Position numbers and translations under genes: made by a program. 64,000 bases of DNA, taken from NCBI RefSeq assembly GCF_003255815.1, contig NC_037673.1, positions 158,992,526 through 159,056,525 of the forward strand. The letters run 5' to 3'. This stretch comes from Theropithecus gelada (lineage: Eukaryota > Chordata > Mammalia > Primates > Cercopithecidae). Each line of letters starts with the position of its first letter. Position 1 is the stretch's first letter. Of the stretch, positions 1-11,118 are shown piece by piece. Below the pieces are notes generated by a model. It searched no databases. It was not told the DNA's origin and saw only the letters and a program-made list of their open reading frames with translations.

Positions 1-242
1 AATTCAACGTTTGTGGCGACCCTGCATTGAGAAAGTCTGTCCTTATAATTTTCCCAACAGCTTGTGCTGACTTTGTGTCTCTGCTTCATATTTTGGTAAT
101 TCTTGCAATATTTGCAATATTTGCAATATTTCATACTTTTACATTATCGTTATATCTGTTGTGATAATCTGTGCTCAGTGATCTTTGATATTACTATTGT
201 AATTGAGGGTACAACTGACCATGCCTATTTAAAAAGGCAAAC

Positions 243-430
243 ATTTCTCTCTCTCTCTCTCTCTCTTTTTAGAAATTCTGTTTAACTATGTTGCCCAGGC
301 CGGAATATAGTGGCTATTCACTGGCATGATCACAGAGCACTACAGCCTCAAACTCCTGGGCTCAAGCCATCCTCCTGCCTCAGCCACCAGAATAGCTGAG
401 ATTACTGGAATGAGCAGCCATGCTTGGCCA
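243..430 (-). mobile_element. 7SL-derived free Alu monomer (FRAM/FLAM-like) nested in Tigger1
   Basis: On the minus strand this is a single 7SL-like monomer with a short A tail, and it keeps the 7SL-type GTGAATAGCCACT segment (seen as AGTGGCTATTCACT at 310-323) that dimeric Alus lack. Flanks AAGGCAAAC (234-242) and AAGACAAAC (432-440) look like a target-site duplication with one mismatch, and both match the interrupted Tigger1 sequence. So the monomer inserted into an already resident Tigger1. A (CT)n run at 246-266 lies beyond its A-tail side. FRAM versus FLAM cannot be settled by eye. Confidence 0.72.
246..266. repeat. (CT)n dinucleotide run
   Basis: About ten uninterrupted CT units directly beside the T-rich end of the nested monomer. 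It probably grew from the monomer's tail. Confidence 0.9.
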
Positions 431-571
431 GAAGACAAACTTAATCAATACATATTGTGTGTGTTCTGACTCCTCCACTGAGGCTGTTCTCCCATCTCTA
501 TCCCTTTCTTAGGGTGTCCCTGTTCCCCGAGACATAACAATATTGAAAATAGGCCAATCAGTAACCATACA

Positions 572-2332
572 ACGGCCTTTAAGTGTGCAAGAAAAGAAAG
601 AGTTGTAAGTCCCGTTCTTTATATCAAAAGCTAGAAAATGATTAAGCTTAGTGAGGAAGGCATGTGGAAAACTGAGACAGGCTGAAAGCTGGACCTTGTC
701 AGCCCAACAGTTAGACAAGTTGTGAGTGCGATGAAAAGTTGTTGAAGAAAATTAAAGATGCTACTCCAATGAACATACAAATGATAAGAAAGTGAAATGG
801 CCTTATATCTGATACTGAGAAAGTTTGAGTGGACTGGACAGAAGATTAAACCAGACACATTTCTTTAAAAACTACAGCCTAATCTAGAGCAAGACCCTAA
901 CTCTCTTCAATTTTATGAAGGCTGAGAGAGGCAAGAAAAGTGGAGAAGAATAATTTGAAACTAGCAGAGGCTTGTTAAGGAGGTTTAAGGAAAGGTGCCA
1001 TCTCCATAACATAAAAGTGCAAGATGAAGCAACAAATACTGATGCAGAAGCTACAGCAAATTACCTAGAAGATTTTGCTGAAATCATTGATGAAGGTGAC
1101 TACACTGAACAACAGACTTAAAATGGCGGCAAAATTGCCTTCTATTAGAAGAAGATACCATCTAGGACTTTCATAGCTAAAGAGGAGAGGTCAGTTCCTG
1201 GCTTCAAAGCTCCTAAGGACTGGCTAACTCTCTTATTAGAAGTTAATATGGCTGGTGACTTTAAATCGAAGTCAATATACTACTCATATAACACTCTGAA
1301 AATATTAGGGCCCTTAAGAATTATGCTGAATTTACTGTGACTGTGCTTTATAAATAGCACAACAAAGCCTGAATAATAGCACATGTGTTTACAGCAGGGG
1401 CTACCATATATTTTGTGCTCACTGCTGAGGCCTACTGCTCAGAACAAATGATTTGTTTCAAAATATTACTGGTGATTAATAATGCAAAGGATCACCAAAG
1501 AGATCTGACGGAGATGTAGAAGAAGATTTATGGTGGGTTTTTTTTTGCGGGGGAGGGGCTCCTAGAACATCATCCAATCTGCAGCCCATGGATCAAAGAG
1601 TAATTTTGGCTTTTGAGTCTTATGATTTAAGAAACACATTCTGTAATGGATCTGGGTAAAATAAATTGAAAACCTTCTGGAAAAGATTTGTCATTCTAGA
1701 TGTCGTTAAGAACATTCATGACTCAGGGGAGGAGGTCAAAGTATCAACATTAACAGAAGTTTGGAAGAAGTTGATACCAACCCTCATGAATGACTTGGAG
1801 GAGTTTAAGACTTTAGTGGGGGAAAGTCACTGCAGATGTGGTGGAAATAGAAGGAGAACTAAAATTAGAAGTGTGGCTTGAAGATGTGATGGAATTGCAA
1901 TCTCGTGATAAAACTTTCACAGATAAGGAGGTGTTTCTCATGGATGAACAAAGAAAGTGGTTTCTTGAGATGAAATCATCTACTCCTGGTGAAGATGCTG
2001 TCAATATTGTAGAAATGATAACAAAGGAATTAGAATATGCCATAACCTTAGTTACTAAAGCAGCGACAGGGTTTCAGAGAATTGACTCCAATTTTGAAAG
2101 AAGTTATACTGTGAGTAAAATGCTACCAACCAGCATTGCATACTACAGAGAAATCTTTCATGAAAGGAGGAGTCAAGAGATGTGGCAAGCCTCACTGTTG
2201 TCATATTTTAAGAAATTGCCACAGCCACCCCAGCCTTCAACAGCTACTACCCTGATCAGTGAACACTCATGGAGGCAAGACCATCCACCAACAAAACAAT
2301 TACAACTCCCGGAAGGCTCAGAGGATCCTTAG
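572..2332 (+). pseudogene. Tigger1 transposase pseudogene
   Basis: This is the remnant of a pogo-type transposase (N-terminal helix-turn-helix DNA binding, then a DDE catalytic core). The expected start codon is ACG at 572-574, so initiation is lost. The frame is broken repeatedly. The longest clean piece is the C-terminal 164 codons at 1838-2332, whose end (YFKKLPQPPQPS motif, stop at 2330-2332) is the recognisable Tigger1 tail. A second in-frame piece at 1666-1881 lies just upstream in another frame and overlaps it, which shows a frameshift near 1840. The block around 1530-1560 holds a T run and GC-rich bases in place of part of the core. No function is expected. Confidence 0.88.
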
Positions 2333-2712
2333 TAATCTTCAAAAACAAAGATCTTTTAAATTAAGGTATATACTTTAAAAATATAGATATAATTCTATTG
2401 CACACTTAATAGACGGCAGTATAGTGTAAGCATTTCTTCTACATGCACTGGAAAACCAAAGAGTTCATGGGACTTGCTTATTCCAATATTCAGTTTAATC
2501 TGTTGATCTGGAACTGAGTCCATATCTTTGAGATACACCTATATAATGTTAAGTACAATTTTGCTCTTGTGGTTTTCACTAAAAGAGGAATAACTTTATT
2601 TAAAATATGTGTAAGTTCCCAATTAATCCAAGTATCAATTAATTGGAATATTTTCCCAATTATGTTAGAGAGATGAGAGAGTGCAATTCCATTTCATTTA
2701 TATCTCATAAGG

Positions 2713-3325
2713 ATGATTTCTGCAACTTTTTCTAATTTTGTTTTATCACTATTCCACCCACTTACTAGATTTATTCTCCATACAACACCCAGTCACCTTT
2801 TCAAAAACATAAATCAGATTGAATCATTTATAGATCAGAAACCTTACGTTATATTCAAAATGCAACCAAACTCCCTAAACGGCACCAATGAGCAGATTCT
2901 GTTCTATTGTATATCCACACTGGCCTTTCTTTCCTTTGAAATCTTAATCCTTAATTGATCACCTCTGCCTGGAATATTCTGCTCCCTCTTAATGTTCAGC
3001 ACTTATTTTAAATGTCACCTCTTCAGAGTACTTTTCTCTGAACAAATTACCTAAAGAAACAACCCAATTAAAACCTTAGTTATCCTCTCTCTCATCCCAT
3101 CATTCTCTATCATATTATTGTCTTCTATCTGACTGCTCTCACAATCTGAGATGATCATATTTGTGTATTTCTTGGTCTAGTTAAGGTCCTCTCCTTCACC
3201 AACAAAATATGAATCCTTGTGGGGAAGGAGCACATCTATTCTATTCCCTAGTGACTCCCCATATTTAGGAAGGTGCCAGGCACATAATACTTGTTCGATA
3301 ATTTTTTTGGAAAAATTAACAAATT
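2713..3325 (+). mobile_element. L2 LINE fragment, 3' part
   Basis: Matches the L2 3' region: CCTCTGCCTGGAATATTCTG near 2963, AAATGTCACCTCTTCAGAG near 3010, and the terminal GGTGCCAGGCACATAATA near 3270. Strongly diverged, as expected of an L2 that predates the mammalian radiation. The two open frames inside it (2713-2958 and 3217-3402) are chance frames. 2544-2712 shows nothing I can name. Confidence 0.75.
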
Positions 3326-4769
3326 TCATACGAGAGAAAATATTTGGCCTTGCTTTATATCTTTTTGAGTCCCTTTATTCTAATTCTGTAGGCTTAACCT
3401 GAAAAATGCATCACAATGGATCTGCATAATGGAGGAAAGTTTCAGGTAAATATAATCATCTATACAATTTATTTTTCCTTAAACCTAGCAAATATCCACC
3501 TAAAAATATAAGGCAGCTTTATTTTTCTTTGCCCTTTTTTGTGCATAAATGTTTTTTAGGCATTTGTGGGGAGGTTCAAAGACTTCTGCTAAAATAGAAT
3601 TTAGATATCCCACAGCTGACTTTCAAAATTAAATTGTAACTCATTAACATCGTATTGTTTTTCCTAATTACCAATTGCTACTTCTTTATGAAATCTAACA
3701 GTAAATTTAAGGCATAACATCAAATTTACATATACAAACACATTTTTGGCATACAAAAGAAGGTAGAGAGAAAAGAGTACTGATAAGTGAAAAATGTTTT
3801 CCTTAGAAAAATGAGAGAATTATAAACTTACATGCCACTGTGGGAGAATTACAAGGCTCAAAATATTTACCAAATACAATGCTAAACTGTTCAGTCTTTA
3901 GAATATCTGTCCTCAAAAGCAAAATCACTCTTAGTCATTGACAGCCCTATAAATCGGACTTAGAAATAAAAAGATGCTACATTAGTTTACTGTGTCGTAA
4001 CAGACAATATAGTAAAAACCTCTCCTGGGGCAAGAGGGTCTCTCTTTGTCCTTTTTCATTTTCCTAAATTATGTTTGATAAGACATTCATGGGGTGCTAA
4101 CCACAGTGCCAAGGAAAAGATTAGCAAAAGGTTTATATACAAAGCTTTTCTTCTTCCCTTTCTGTATGTAAATTGAAGGAAAGAACTAATCATTCAAGCA
4201 TTCATTTCAATCATATGAAAAGAAGAATAGGTTAGGAGGATAAACAATGATTAATGAGAATACCATCAGGCAAGAAAGTAAAGGTTTCATTACAATATGA
4301 AACTGCTGGAAACTTGCAAAATAAAAGTGCATCTCTAAAGAAAAAGATATCTTGTCAATGCACATGAACTTGCTATAGATTTACCTTAAAAGTAGATCCC
4401 ACAGTATGTTTCTTGAAAGCTATGCATACAGATCATAGATATTCATGAAATATTTATTAAAATCAGATTTTAGAAAACTCACACATTAAAAATTATTTTT
4501 CCTTTTTTACTTGGGTGAGTTAAGGTGATTATCCTTTAATCTTCCAATCCAGGGTTCAGGCATCCTGAAGACTTAACTGTAGGTTCTGTTTGCAATTACG
4601 GAGCCAAGGACAATGCACTTGGTCTTTGTTTTACTGAAGTTCTTAGGGCTCCCACTATGGGGATATTGACTGATTCATACCCTTCCATTCTTTCAAACAC
4701 AAAACACCTTTGGAAGGCATTAACAATTAATCTTAATTTTTGCAAGACTCTTCAGAGGCATTTTGAACT
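3326..4769. other. AT-rich DNA with no recognised feature
   Basis: No gene, RNA or clear repeat was recognised. There are no long frames, splice-flanked exons or CpG clusters. Confidence 0.5.
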
Positions 4770-5000
4770 GTAGCAATGCAGTACAGTGGCTAAGCACATG
4801 GGATTCATAGTCACACGAACTGAAACTGGAATCACAGCTCTGCTGCAAACAGCTGTATTATTTTGTTTAGGATCATTAAGTTGTCAGTTGTTTCAACAAA
4901 AAATGGGGTTAATACCAGAACCTAATCTGAAGTTTCTTGAAAGCGTTCAAAAGGTCATATATTTGAAGTAGTGAGGACAACATCTGGCATAAAGAAAGAA
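4770..5000 (+). mobile_element. MIR SINE
   Basis: Collinear with MIR: CAGTGGCTAAGCACATGGGA near 4784, a degraded core (TCACAGCTCTGCTGCAAAC near 4832), AAAATGGGGTTAATACC near 4901 and the end near 4980-5000. Plus orientation. The 61-codon frame here is not a gene. Confidence 0.7.
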
Positions 5001-5589
5001 TTCCATAAAAGGTAGCTTTTCCAAGGGAAAAAATGAATCATTGAAGTATAGCAAAAATGGAGAGATGTACAAAAATATACATGTAAGCTTGATGAATTCT
5101 CACAGAAGTCATTCATTAATAATTGTGTCCTTGCTGCTATTGCCACATCTGTTCTTGTAATTTATAGGAATGGCTTGTAGATTATACGCTCATTTGTGTA
5201 TGGCTTCTTTCATTGACCGTGATGCTTGTGATACATGCTCTTGTTGTTCCAAGTAGTGATAGTTGGGTTTTTTAAATTCTCACTACTATATAATATTCAT
5301 TTGTAGGTTTATACCACCATTTTATTATTCATTATACTATTAATGGAACTTATATTTTCTGTTCCAATTGTTCATGACAAATGGTAAGTTTTCTATGGTA
5401 TATAGTACTTGAAGATAAGATATAACCTGTTCTTTGCCACATCTCATATAGCTGCCTATTCCTGTCTATTCTCACTGCCCTCACAGCAACATCAATTCTT
5501 TCCTATTTTCCTTGCCTTCAGCCTCTCTGTGTTCAAATTTATTCTGAGTATAACTGTCTTAGTTCTTCTCCGTGTAGGTGCATAATGTC
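5001..5589. other. Unassigned, partly L1-3'-end-like DNA
   Basis: 5190-5410 has the rhythm of a reversed old L1 or HAL1 end (TACTATATAATATTCATTTG, then ACCACCATTTTATTATTCATT). The match is too weak to call. 5411-5589 shows nothing definite. Confidence 0.3.
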
Positions 5590-5812
5590 TACACATGGAC
5601 ATAAGGTATAAAATAACAGACACTGGAGACTTGGAAGGGTGGGACGTTGGGAGGGGGTGAGGAGTGAGAAATTACTTAATGTGTACAATGTACACTATTC
5701 AAGTGATGGCTGCACCAAAAGCCCAGACTTCACCACTATGCAATATATCCATGTAACGAAACTGCCTCTTGTGCCCTCTAAATCTCTACAAACAAAAAAC
5801 AATAATAATAAT
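5590..5812 (+). mobile_element. L1 3' end
   Basis: Typical L1 3' UTR: GGGAGGGGGTGAGGAGTGAG near 5649, ATTACTTAATGTGTACAATG near 5671, then CACTATGCAATATATCCATG near 5734, ending in an A-rich tail with AAT repeats. It is 5'-truncated to the last ~220 bases. Probably an L1PB or L1MA age class. Confidence 0.75.
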
Positions 5813-5837
5813 TGAGGACTATGTTTAAATTGAATAT

Positions 5838-6010
5838 GAGAACAATGCTGTGAAAAGCATACAAATCAATATCGCCATTTTACCGATGGAAAAACTGAGG
5901 CTTAGTTAGGTTAGGCCACTGACACAGTTCTTCAGATCTAGTGAGACACAGAACAGAAGCCCAAACCAATGCTCGCTGGCTCCAGAAGCAGTAATCTTCT
6001 CAGTTTTACG
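5838..6010 (-). mobile_element. MIR SINE, minus
   Basis: The minus-strand MIR core is visible: CCATTTTACCGATGGAAAAA near 5876, CTGAGGCTTAGTTAGGTTAG near 5894, and CTGGCTCCAGAAGCAGTAAT near 5977. The overlapping frames are chance. Confidence 0.68.
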
Positions 6011-6466
6011 AAGCTAGTATTATCTGAATTAGGTATAACTTGCTTCCTGGTTGTTCCAGAAAGTGCTGCCTTCAGTCCTGCCTCATTGCCTTTTCCTGTG
6101 ACGTGCCCCTTGCCTAGCATGCCTCTCATCATCAGAGAACTCGTCCCTGATCTTGTCATGACCTGTCACGAAGCCTTTCTGGACCACTGTGCCCCCATCG
6201 GTCTCTGTCTGTGGCTTGTCTTCCTCAGGAGAATGAGTTTTAAATATTCTCCTCAATCCTGTCCTGTTTATAACCTTGGGCTTCATGCATGGCTGTGATA
6301 GAGCTGAATAGTCAGTGATAGATGTCTACAACTTTCTTGGTTTTACAATATTGGCTTGGCCTTTATATGCAGAAACTTTGAACCACACTTACTATTCTGA
6401 GTTATAATGCAATAACGCTGACTCGAAACTCTTATGACTCTCACCTTTCTATTTTTTAAGCCCACA
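6011..6466. other. No recognised feature
   Basis: An open stretch on the plus strand (5969-6298) crosses the MIR boundary and has no family resemblance I know. Nothing else stands out before the LTR12 insertion site. Confidence 0.45.
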
Positions 6467-6470
6467 GTAA

Positions 6471-7242
6471 TGATACGGAAGTGGGACAGGGAAGTGCTGG
6501 GAAGGGAAGGGCAGGTCCCTGGTGAGTGCTCCACCCCCTGGGCTAAGGCCTACGGACCTAGGTGAGAACAGGCACTCCCTCCTTAGCGCCCAAATATTGC
6601 ATTTCCCAAAAACACCCTGGCCTGCCATGCCCTTATCCTGTGCCTCTAAAACTCATGGAGATCCTAGCAGGCAGACACACAGGTGGCTCAATGTTGAGAG
6701 CAGTGCACTGATAGGCACCCGCACCATGGCAGGCCACTGACCGGCTGACAGAAGCAGAATGAGCAGAGTTTGGCTAGGGCAGTTGGAGGAGAGCCCAGGC
6801 CACTGAGCACCCCAACTCCAAGGGGAAACCTTCCCATTCCATCCCCTTCTGACTTCCCCAGAGCTACCTCCACTCAATAAAACCTTGCACTCATTCTCTA
6901 AGCCCAAGTGTGATCTGATTCTTCCTGTACACCAAGGCAGGAACCAAAGATTCAGAAAGCCCTCTGTCTCTGGGACAAGGTAGAGGGTCTAATTGAGCTG
7001 GTTAACACAAGCTGGCTACAGACAGCAAACTAAAAGAGCACCCTGTAACACACACCCACTGTGGCTTCAGGAGCTGTAAACATTCACCCCCAGACACTGT
7101 CCTGGTGTCAGAGCCACACAGCCTGCCCGTCCGTATGCTCTCTTAGAAGTTTGAGCAGTGGGGCACTGAAGAAGTAAGCCACACTCTCATGGCACGCTCT
7201 GAGAGGGGGACAAGGGAACTTTTCCCCCTTTTTCCCCTTTCA
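6471..7242 (+). mobile_element. Solo LTR12 (HERV9 LTR)
   Basis: A near-complete HERV9-type LTR bounded by TG (6471) and CA (7242). GTAA sits at 6467-6470 and again at 7243-7246, the 4-bp duplication expected of a class I retroviral integrase. Recognised blocks include AAATATTGCATTTCCCAAAA near 6591, GTTAACACAAGCTGGCTACA near 7001 and AGCACCCTGTAACACACACC near 7038. The TATA position is degraded (CCTCTAAAAC at 6643-6652). The 40-bp tandem array typical of LTR12C is absent, which suggests LTR12 or LTR12F. No internal HERV9 sequence follows, so it arose by recombination between the two LTRs. LTR12 copies are known alternative promoters in primates; whether this one is active cannot be seen. Confidence 0.9.
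6876..6881 (+). terminator. LTR12 poly(A) signal AATAAA
   Basis: Intact AATAAA followed by CCTTGCACTCATTCTC, the usual R/U5 context of HERV9 LTRs. It lies about 230 bases downstream of the degraded TATA position. Confidence 0.75.
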
Positions 7243-7246
7243 GTAA

Positions 7247-8061
7247 CAATAATAAGATATTGTATTATCAATTTGGGAAAGATAGGTATAGAAATGTATG
7301 CAGGTGATTATTCCTTTAAGTTGTAACAAACTTCAATATTTATCACTAATGGAAAAAATCCAACCCTTCACTTCCAGTGTTTTACTTTCATTTCGACAAT
7401 TACACAGCCCCGTGGGCCACTATTTAACACTGAAAATGCTAACTTATCAGTATAATAAGCGGTTAGTCTCTTATTCAGTTTGTCCACAGAATGAAAATTT
7501 TACTTGCATTTGCATTAAGAGGTAGCAAGCAAGTTAATTGTTAATAACTTGAGTTATTACATTAAGTATAATTTGTTGATGGCAATTTGAAAGCAAAGTA
7601 GCACTATGACAACTTAGAGATGAGATCCAGAAAGTTGTTTGCATACAAATATTAAATGCATCATTCTTTTAGCCAATCTATTTTGGTTGGTGTAATTATT
7701 ATTAATAATAAACTGACACAGTGACTAAAATAACGTATCTCACTGGTTAAGGCAAAAGCATACATAATTTGTGACTGTCTGAAGGGGACTTTTTGGCTAG
7801 ACTAATGTTCATGCATGCTTTAGCTTATTCCTTAATTATTAAAAGTTATATAATTTCTCACAGTTAATTCATAATACTTTGGATTTTAACATAGAAATGT
7901 CAACAGTCATAAGACTATATACTGGAAAAAAGATTTATCAAAATTTAGTATCTACAGAGCAGAAATTCATTATGCACTAGCATTTCCTCTCACTCACCTA
8001 TAGAATAGACAATATGGAAATTAAAATATCATAGTCAGACTTTTGTATTTAAGAATCCAGG
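7247..8061. other. AT-rich DNA with no recognised feature
   Basis: No repeat or gene was recognised. A 75-codon frame at 7298-7525 resembles nothing I know and has AT-driven composition. Confidence 0.5.
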
Positions 8062-8345
8062 GACTGGGCATGGTGGCTCACGCCTGTAATACCTGTATTT
8101 TGAGAGGCAGAGGCAGGAGGATCACTTGAAATCAGGAGTTCTAAACCACTTTGGCCAACATAGAAAGAACTCTTCTCTACAAAAAATTAGCTGGATGTGG
8201 TGGTGTGCACCTGTAGTCTCAGCTACTCAGGAGGCTGAGGTGGGAAGATCCCTTGAGCCCAGGAAGTTGAGGCTGCAGTGAGCCATGATCATGCCACTGC
8301 ACTCCCACCTGGGCGACAGAGACCCTGTCTCTGAAAATAATAACA
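8062..8345 (+). mobile_element. AluJ
   Basis: A full dimeric Alu, heavily diverged, with GGCTCACGCCTGTAATACC near 8073 and AGTTGAGGCTGCAGTGAGCC near 8265. The right-arm features (CTTGAGCCCAGGAAGTTGAG) point to the old J lineage. The tail is short and decayed. Confidence 0.9.
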
Positions 8346-9624
8346 GTCCAGACTCTGGAATCCCAGCACTAGCACTTGTTAGCACAACACATTAGAAAAG
8401 CCTGGAAACATAATGGTGAGCCAATCATTCTGATTAGTGTTTATAAAAAGAAGTCGAACTTTTAAAGGAATTAGAAATGGGATGAATCAGATACACAGTT
8501 CACAGAGATTTAGAGCAGAAGACAGGGAACCATGTTAGGGCCTCAAACACAGAAGACGAGCATCAACATGACTTAACTAAGCTATAGGAAAGACTTCGGA
8601 GACCAGAATTAAGCAGAAACTAAATTACTAGAATCAATGTTCTTTGCTAGGTCCAGCATTCAGGAGCTAAGGCAATATGAAGATATTGGATGAAGCCAGC
8701 ATGAGACACAGTGCCTTACCCACCCCTCTAGATGTGAAGACTGTCTGTGGTATAACAGGGGGCTCTAGGGGCTTTTCTTACTGCACTATTTTTGGATATT
8801 TTTCTCTTTGGCTTACAATTATGCCATAAAGCCAGGTATTAGGCAGAGGCTCCATGGGAAAGGAGACATGGTTCAGTTCAAAGTGTCCTCTCAGATAGAT
8901 TAACACCACAGTTAGTAAAAATCTTCTTTTAGTCTTTACCCCAGTCATTACTGTATCTACCAAAGCAATCCCTTCCAAAGACTTCAACTCACCCAAAGAT
9001 CACTCAGCTCTGTATCTGTGGATTCTGGCTACTTTTTCTAAAATTTAGAAAAGCAACTGTTTTCAGGTTTTTGAAAAGTACCTCTTTTCATGAATCACTT
9101 TAAACAAGAACTGCCTTGTGATGAGTGAGAGATTCAGAGATCTAGCCCTAGCTAGAGCTCAATTTTCTTGTACTTACCTTTGAATCAAACTGATCTCATG
9201 CCTAGAGAGTGACCTGAGTGTTACCTGAATATAATATAGGAAAGCAATCCATGTTTCAATGGAAAACATACATTAATTATAGCACACCCTTCAGCGTGTC
9301 CTCATTCTCATTCTGTAGGAGTCATAAGGACTTATGTAAATGGAATATTTTTAAATTCCCAAGGAAATAGAAAAGTTTGATTTCTAATGCTTTAAATATG
9401 CTGAATTAAGAAAGTATTTTTAAAGAAACCAATTCAGAAACTTTTAAAAAATCTTTTTAAAAACTTTTTAAAAATCCAATTTCACATAATTTAAGTAAAC
9501 CTTTTGCAAATTCGTTAACAAATTTGATTCAATAAAACAACCATAGTTCTATCGGTGTCGAATATAATACAAGCTTTTTTCACCATTCTATTTTTTTCTT
9601 CAGTTTGGGAACCACTTCTTGAAC
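8346..9624. other. No recognised feature
   Basis: AT-rich single-copy-looking DNA. The 72-codon minus frame at 8778-8996 has no recognisable domain. 9440-9480 is a short T/A-rich stretch. Confidence 0.45.
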
Positions 9625-10085
9625 ACATTTTTTAAAAAAATTGATACATTACAATTTTATGTATTTATGGAGTTCAAGTTGATATTTTGATACATATATA
9701 TGTTGTATAATAATCAAGGTATTTAGCATGACCATCTCCTCACGCATTTATCATTTCTTTGTGAAGACATTCAAAATCCTCTCTTGTAGCTACTTGGTAA
9801 TACACAATACCTTACAGTTAACCCATCGTCACTCTACTATGCAAAATAACACCAGAACTTATTCCTCGTATCTAATTGTAACTTTGTGCTTGTGGACTAA
9901 ACTCTCCCCATGCTCTCCTCTTCACTCCTCTCTTCAGTCTCTAGAAACCACTGCTCCATTCTCTGGTTCTATGATATTAACTTTCCCTTCCTTCCTTCCT
10001 TCCTTCCTTCCTTCCTTCCTTCCTTCCTTCCTTCCTTCCTTCCTCTTTCTTTCTTTTTTTCTTTTTTTCTTTCTTTCTTTCTTTC

Positions 10086-10120
<35 letters not shown>

Positions 10121-10495
10121 CTTTCTTTCTTTCTTTTTCTTTCTCTCCCTTTCTTTCTTGATTACACATATGAGCGAGATCATGAGACGTTTGTCTTTTC
10201 TGCATCTGGCTTATTTAAGTTAACATCATATTTTGCAGGTCCATCCATGTTTGTCTCAAATGACAAGATTTTATGAGTTTTATGGTTAAATAGAATTCAA
10301 TTGTGTATATATACCACACTTTCTTTATCCATTCATTCATTTTTGGGCACTTGAGTTGATTATGTATCTTGGCTATTGTAAGTAGTGATGAAATAAACGT
10401 GGGAGTGACCTCACTTTGACCTACTGAATTCACACCCAGTAGTGAGAGTGCTGGATTATGTGGTAGTTCCATTTTTAATTTTTCGAGACATGTCT
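9625..10495 (-). mobile_element. L1 3' part (end of ORF2 and 3' UTR), split by a microsatellite
   Basis: Read on the minus strand this is the end of an L1M/L1PB-type element. Signature blocks are TTATCATTTCTTTGTGAAGA near 9747, GTCCATCCATGTTTGTC near 10240, TGTGTATATATACCACACTT near 10302 and TTTCTTTATCCATTCATTC near 10320. The internal T/C microsatellite at 9976-10160 replaces the part of the 3' UTR that is normally pyrimidine-rich on this strand. The open frames at 9728-10276 are products of the microsatellite, not genes. Confidence 0.82.
9976..10160. repeat. (TTCC)n then (TTTC)n microsatellite
   Basis: About 15 TTCC units followed by mixed TTTC/TTTTTC units, an almost pure pyrimidine strand of ~185 bases inside an L1 3' UTR. 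L1 3' UTRs carry a G-rich polypurine tract that seeds such runs. Confidence 0.95.
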
Positions 10496-10802
10496 GTTGG
10501 TATGTTTTTCTAAATGTATATAGGCTTTCTGATAAAAATAAGTTAAATAATTCCTAATGTTTTAAGATCATAAAACATGTAGGCTTGTTTTTAACTAAAT
10601 TAATTTTGACAAATTCTATTGCAATAGTAACTATATTTTATAGTACATTAACTTGAACACAATTTCTAAAGCCTTTAAGGAACTTAAAGCCTTGAACAAA
10701 TATTAAATTAATTGAAAATGATTAGATGCTTATTATTTCTTAGTAAGACTAGAATACTGAGACATTAATTGTTAAGCATCATTTTAGGTTTATATGCTTT
10801 TT
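10496..10802. other. No recognised feature
   Basis: AT-rich spacer between the L1 and the next Alu. Confidence 0.45.
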
Positions 10803-11118
10803 CCTTATTTATTTATTTATTTATTTATTTATTTTTGAGCCAGAGTCTCGCACTGTTGCCCAGGCTGGAGTGCAGTGGCATGATCTCTGCTCACTGCAAC
10901 CTCCGCCTTCCGGGTGCAAGCAATTCTCCTGCCTCAGCCTCCTAAGTAGCTGGGATTACAGGTGCCTGCCACCACGCCCGGCTAATTTTTTTGTATTTTT
11001 AGTAGAGACGGGGTTTCACTATGTTGGCCAGGCTGGTCTTGAACTCCTGACCTCGTGATCCTCCTGCCTTGGCCTCCCAAAGTGCTGGGATTACAGGTGT
11101 GAGCCACCACACCTGGCC
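10803..11118 (-). mobile_element. AluS with (TTTA)n tail
   Basis: A complete Alu on the minus strand, GAGCCAGAGTCTCGCACTG at 10836 through CACCTGGCC at 11110-11118. Its A tail has become a (TTTA)n run at 10804-10834. GACCTCGTGATCCTCC and low divergence suggest an Sc-like AluS. The 62-codon frame inside is Alu-derived. Confidence 0.93.

Larger units (their letters stand above)
1..2543 (+). mobile_element. Tigger1 DNA transposon (Tc1/mariner-pogo), 5'-truncated by the window edge
   Basis: The sequence follows the Tigger1 consensus as I recall it: the 5' non-coding part (TTTGTGGCGACCCTGCATTG near 10), the transposase region, and the 3' part with CTATTGCACACTTAATAGAC near 2396-2415 and the end sequence near 2500-2540. 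The element runs into the left window edge, so roughly 70-80 bases of its left end lie outside. A 7SL-type monomer interrupts it at 243-430. Numerous frameshifts and stops show it is a fossil. Tigger elements moved by cut-and-paste in early primates, so this copy is fixed and inactive. The right boundary is approximate because the terminal repeat has decayed. Confidence 0.9.

Noticed and set aside
5001..5410. Reversed L1/HAL1 end
   Set aside because: The rhythm of the sequence is suggestive but no block of 20 bases fits well enough to assign it.
9728..10276. Long frames of 68-182 codons rich in F/S/L or K/E/R
   Set aside because: They are translations of the (TTCC)n/(TTTC)n microsatellite on both strands. 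The same holds for the frames at 63471-63978.
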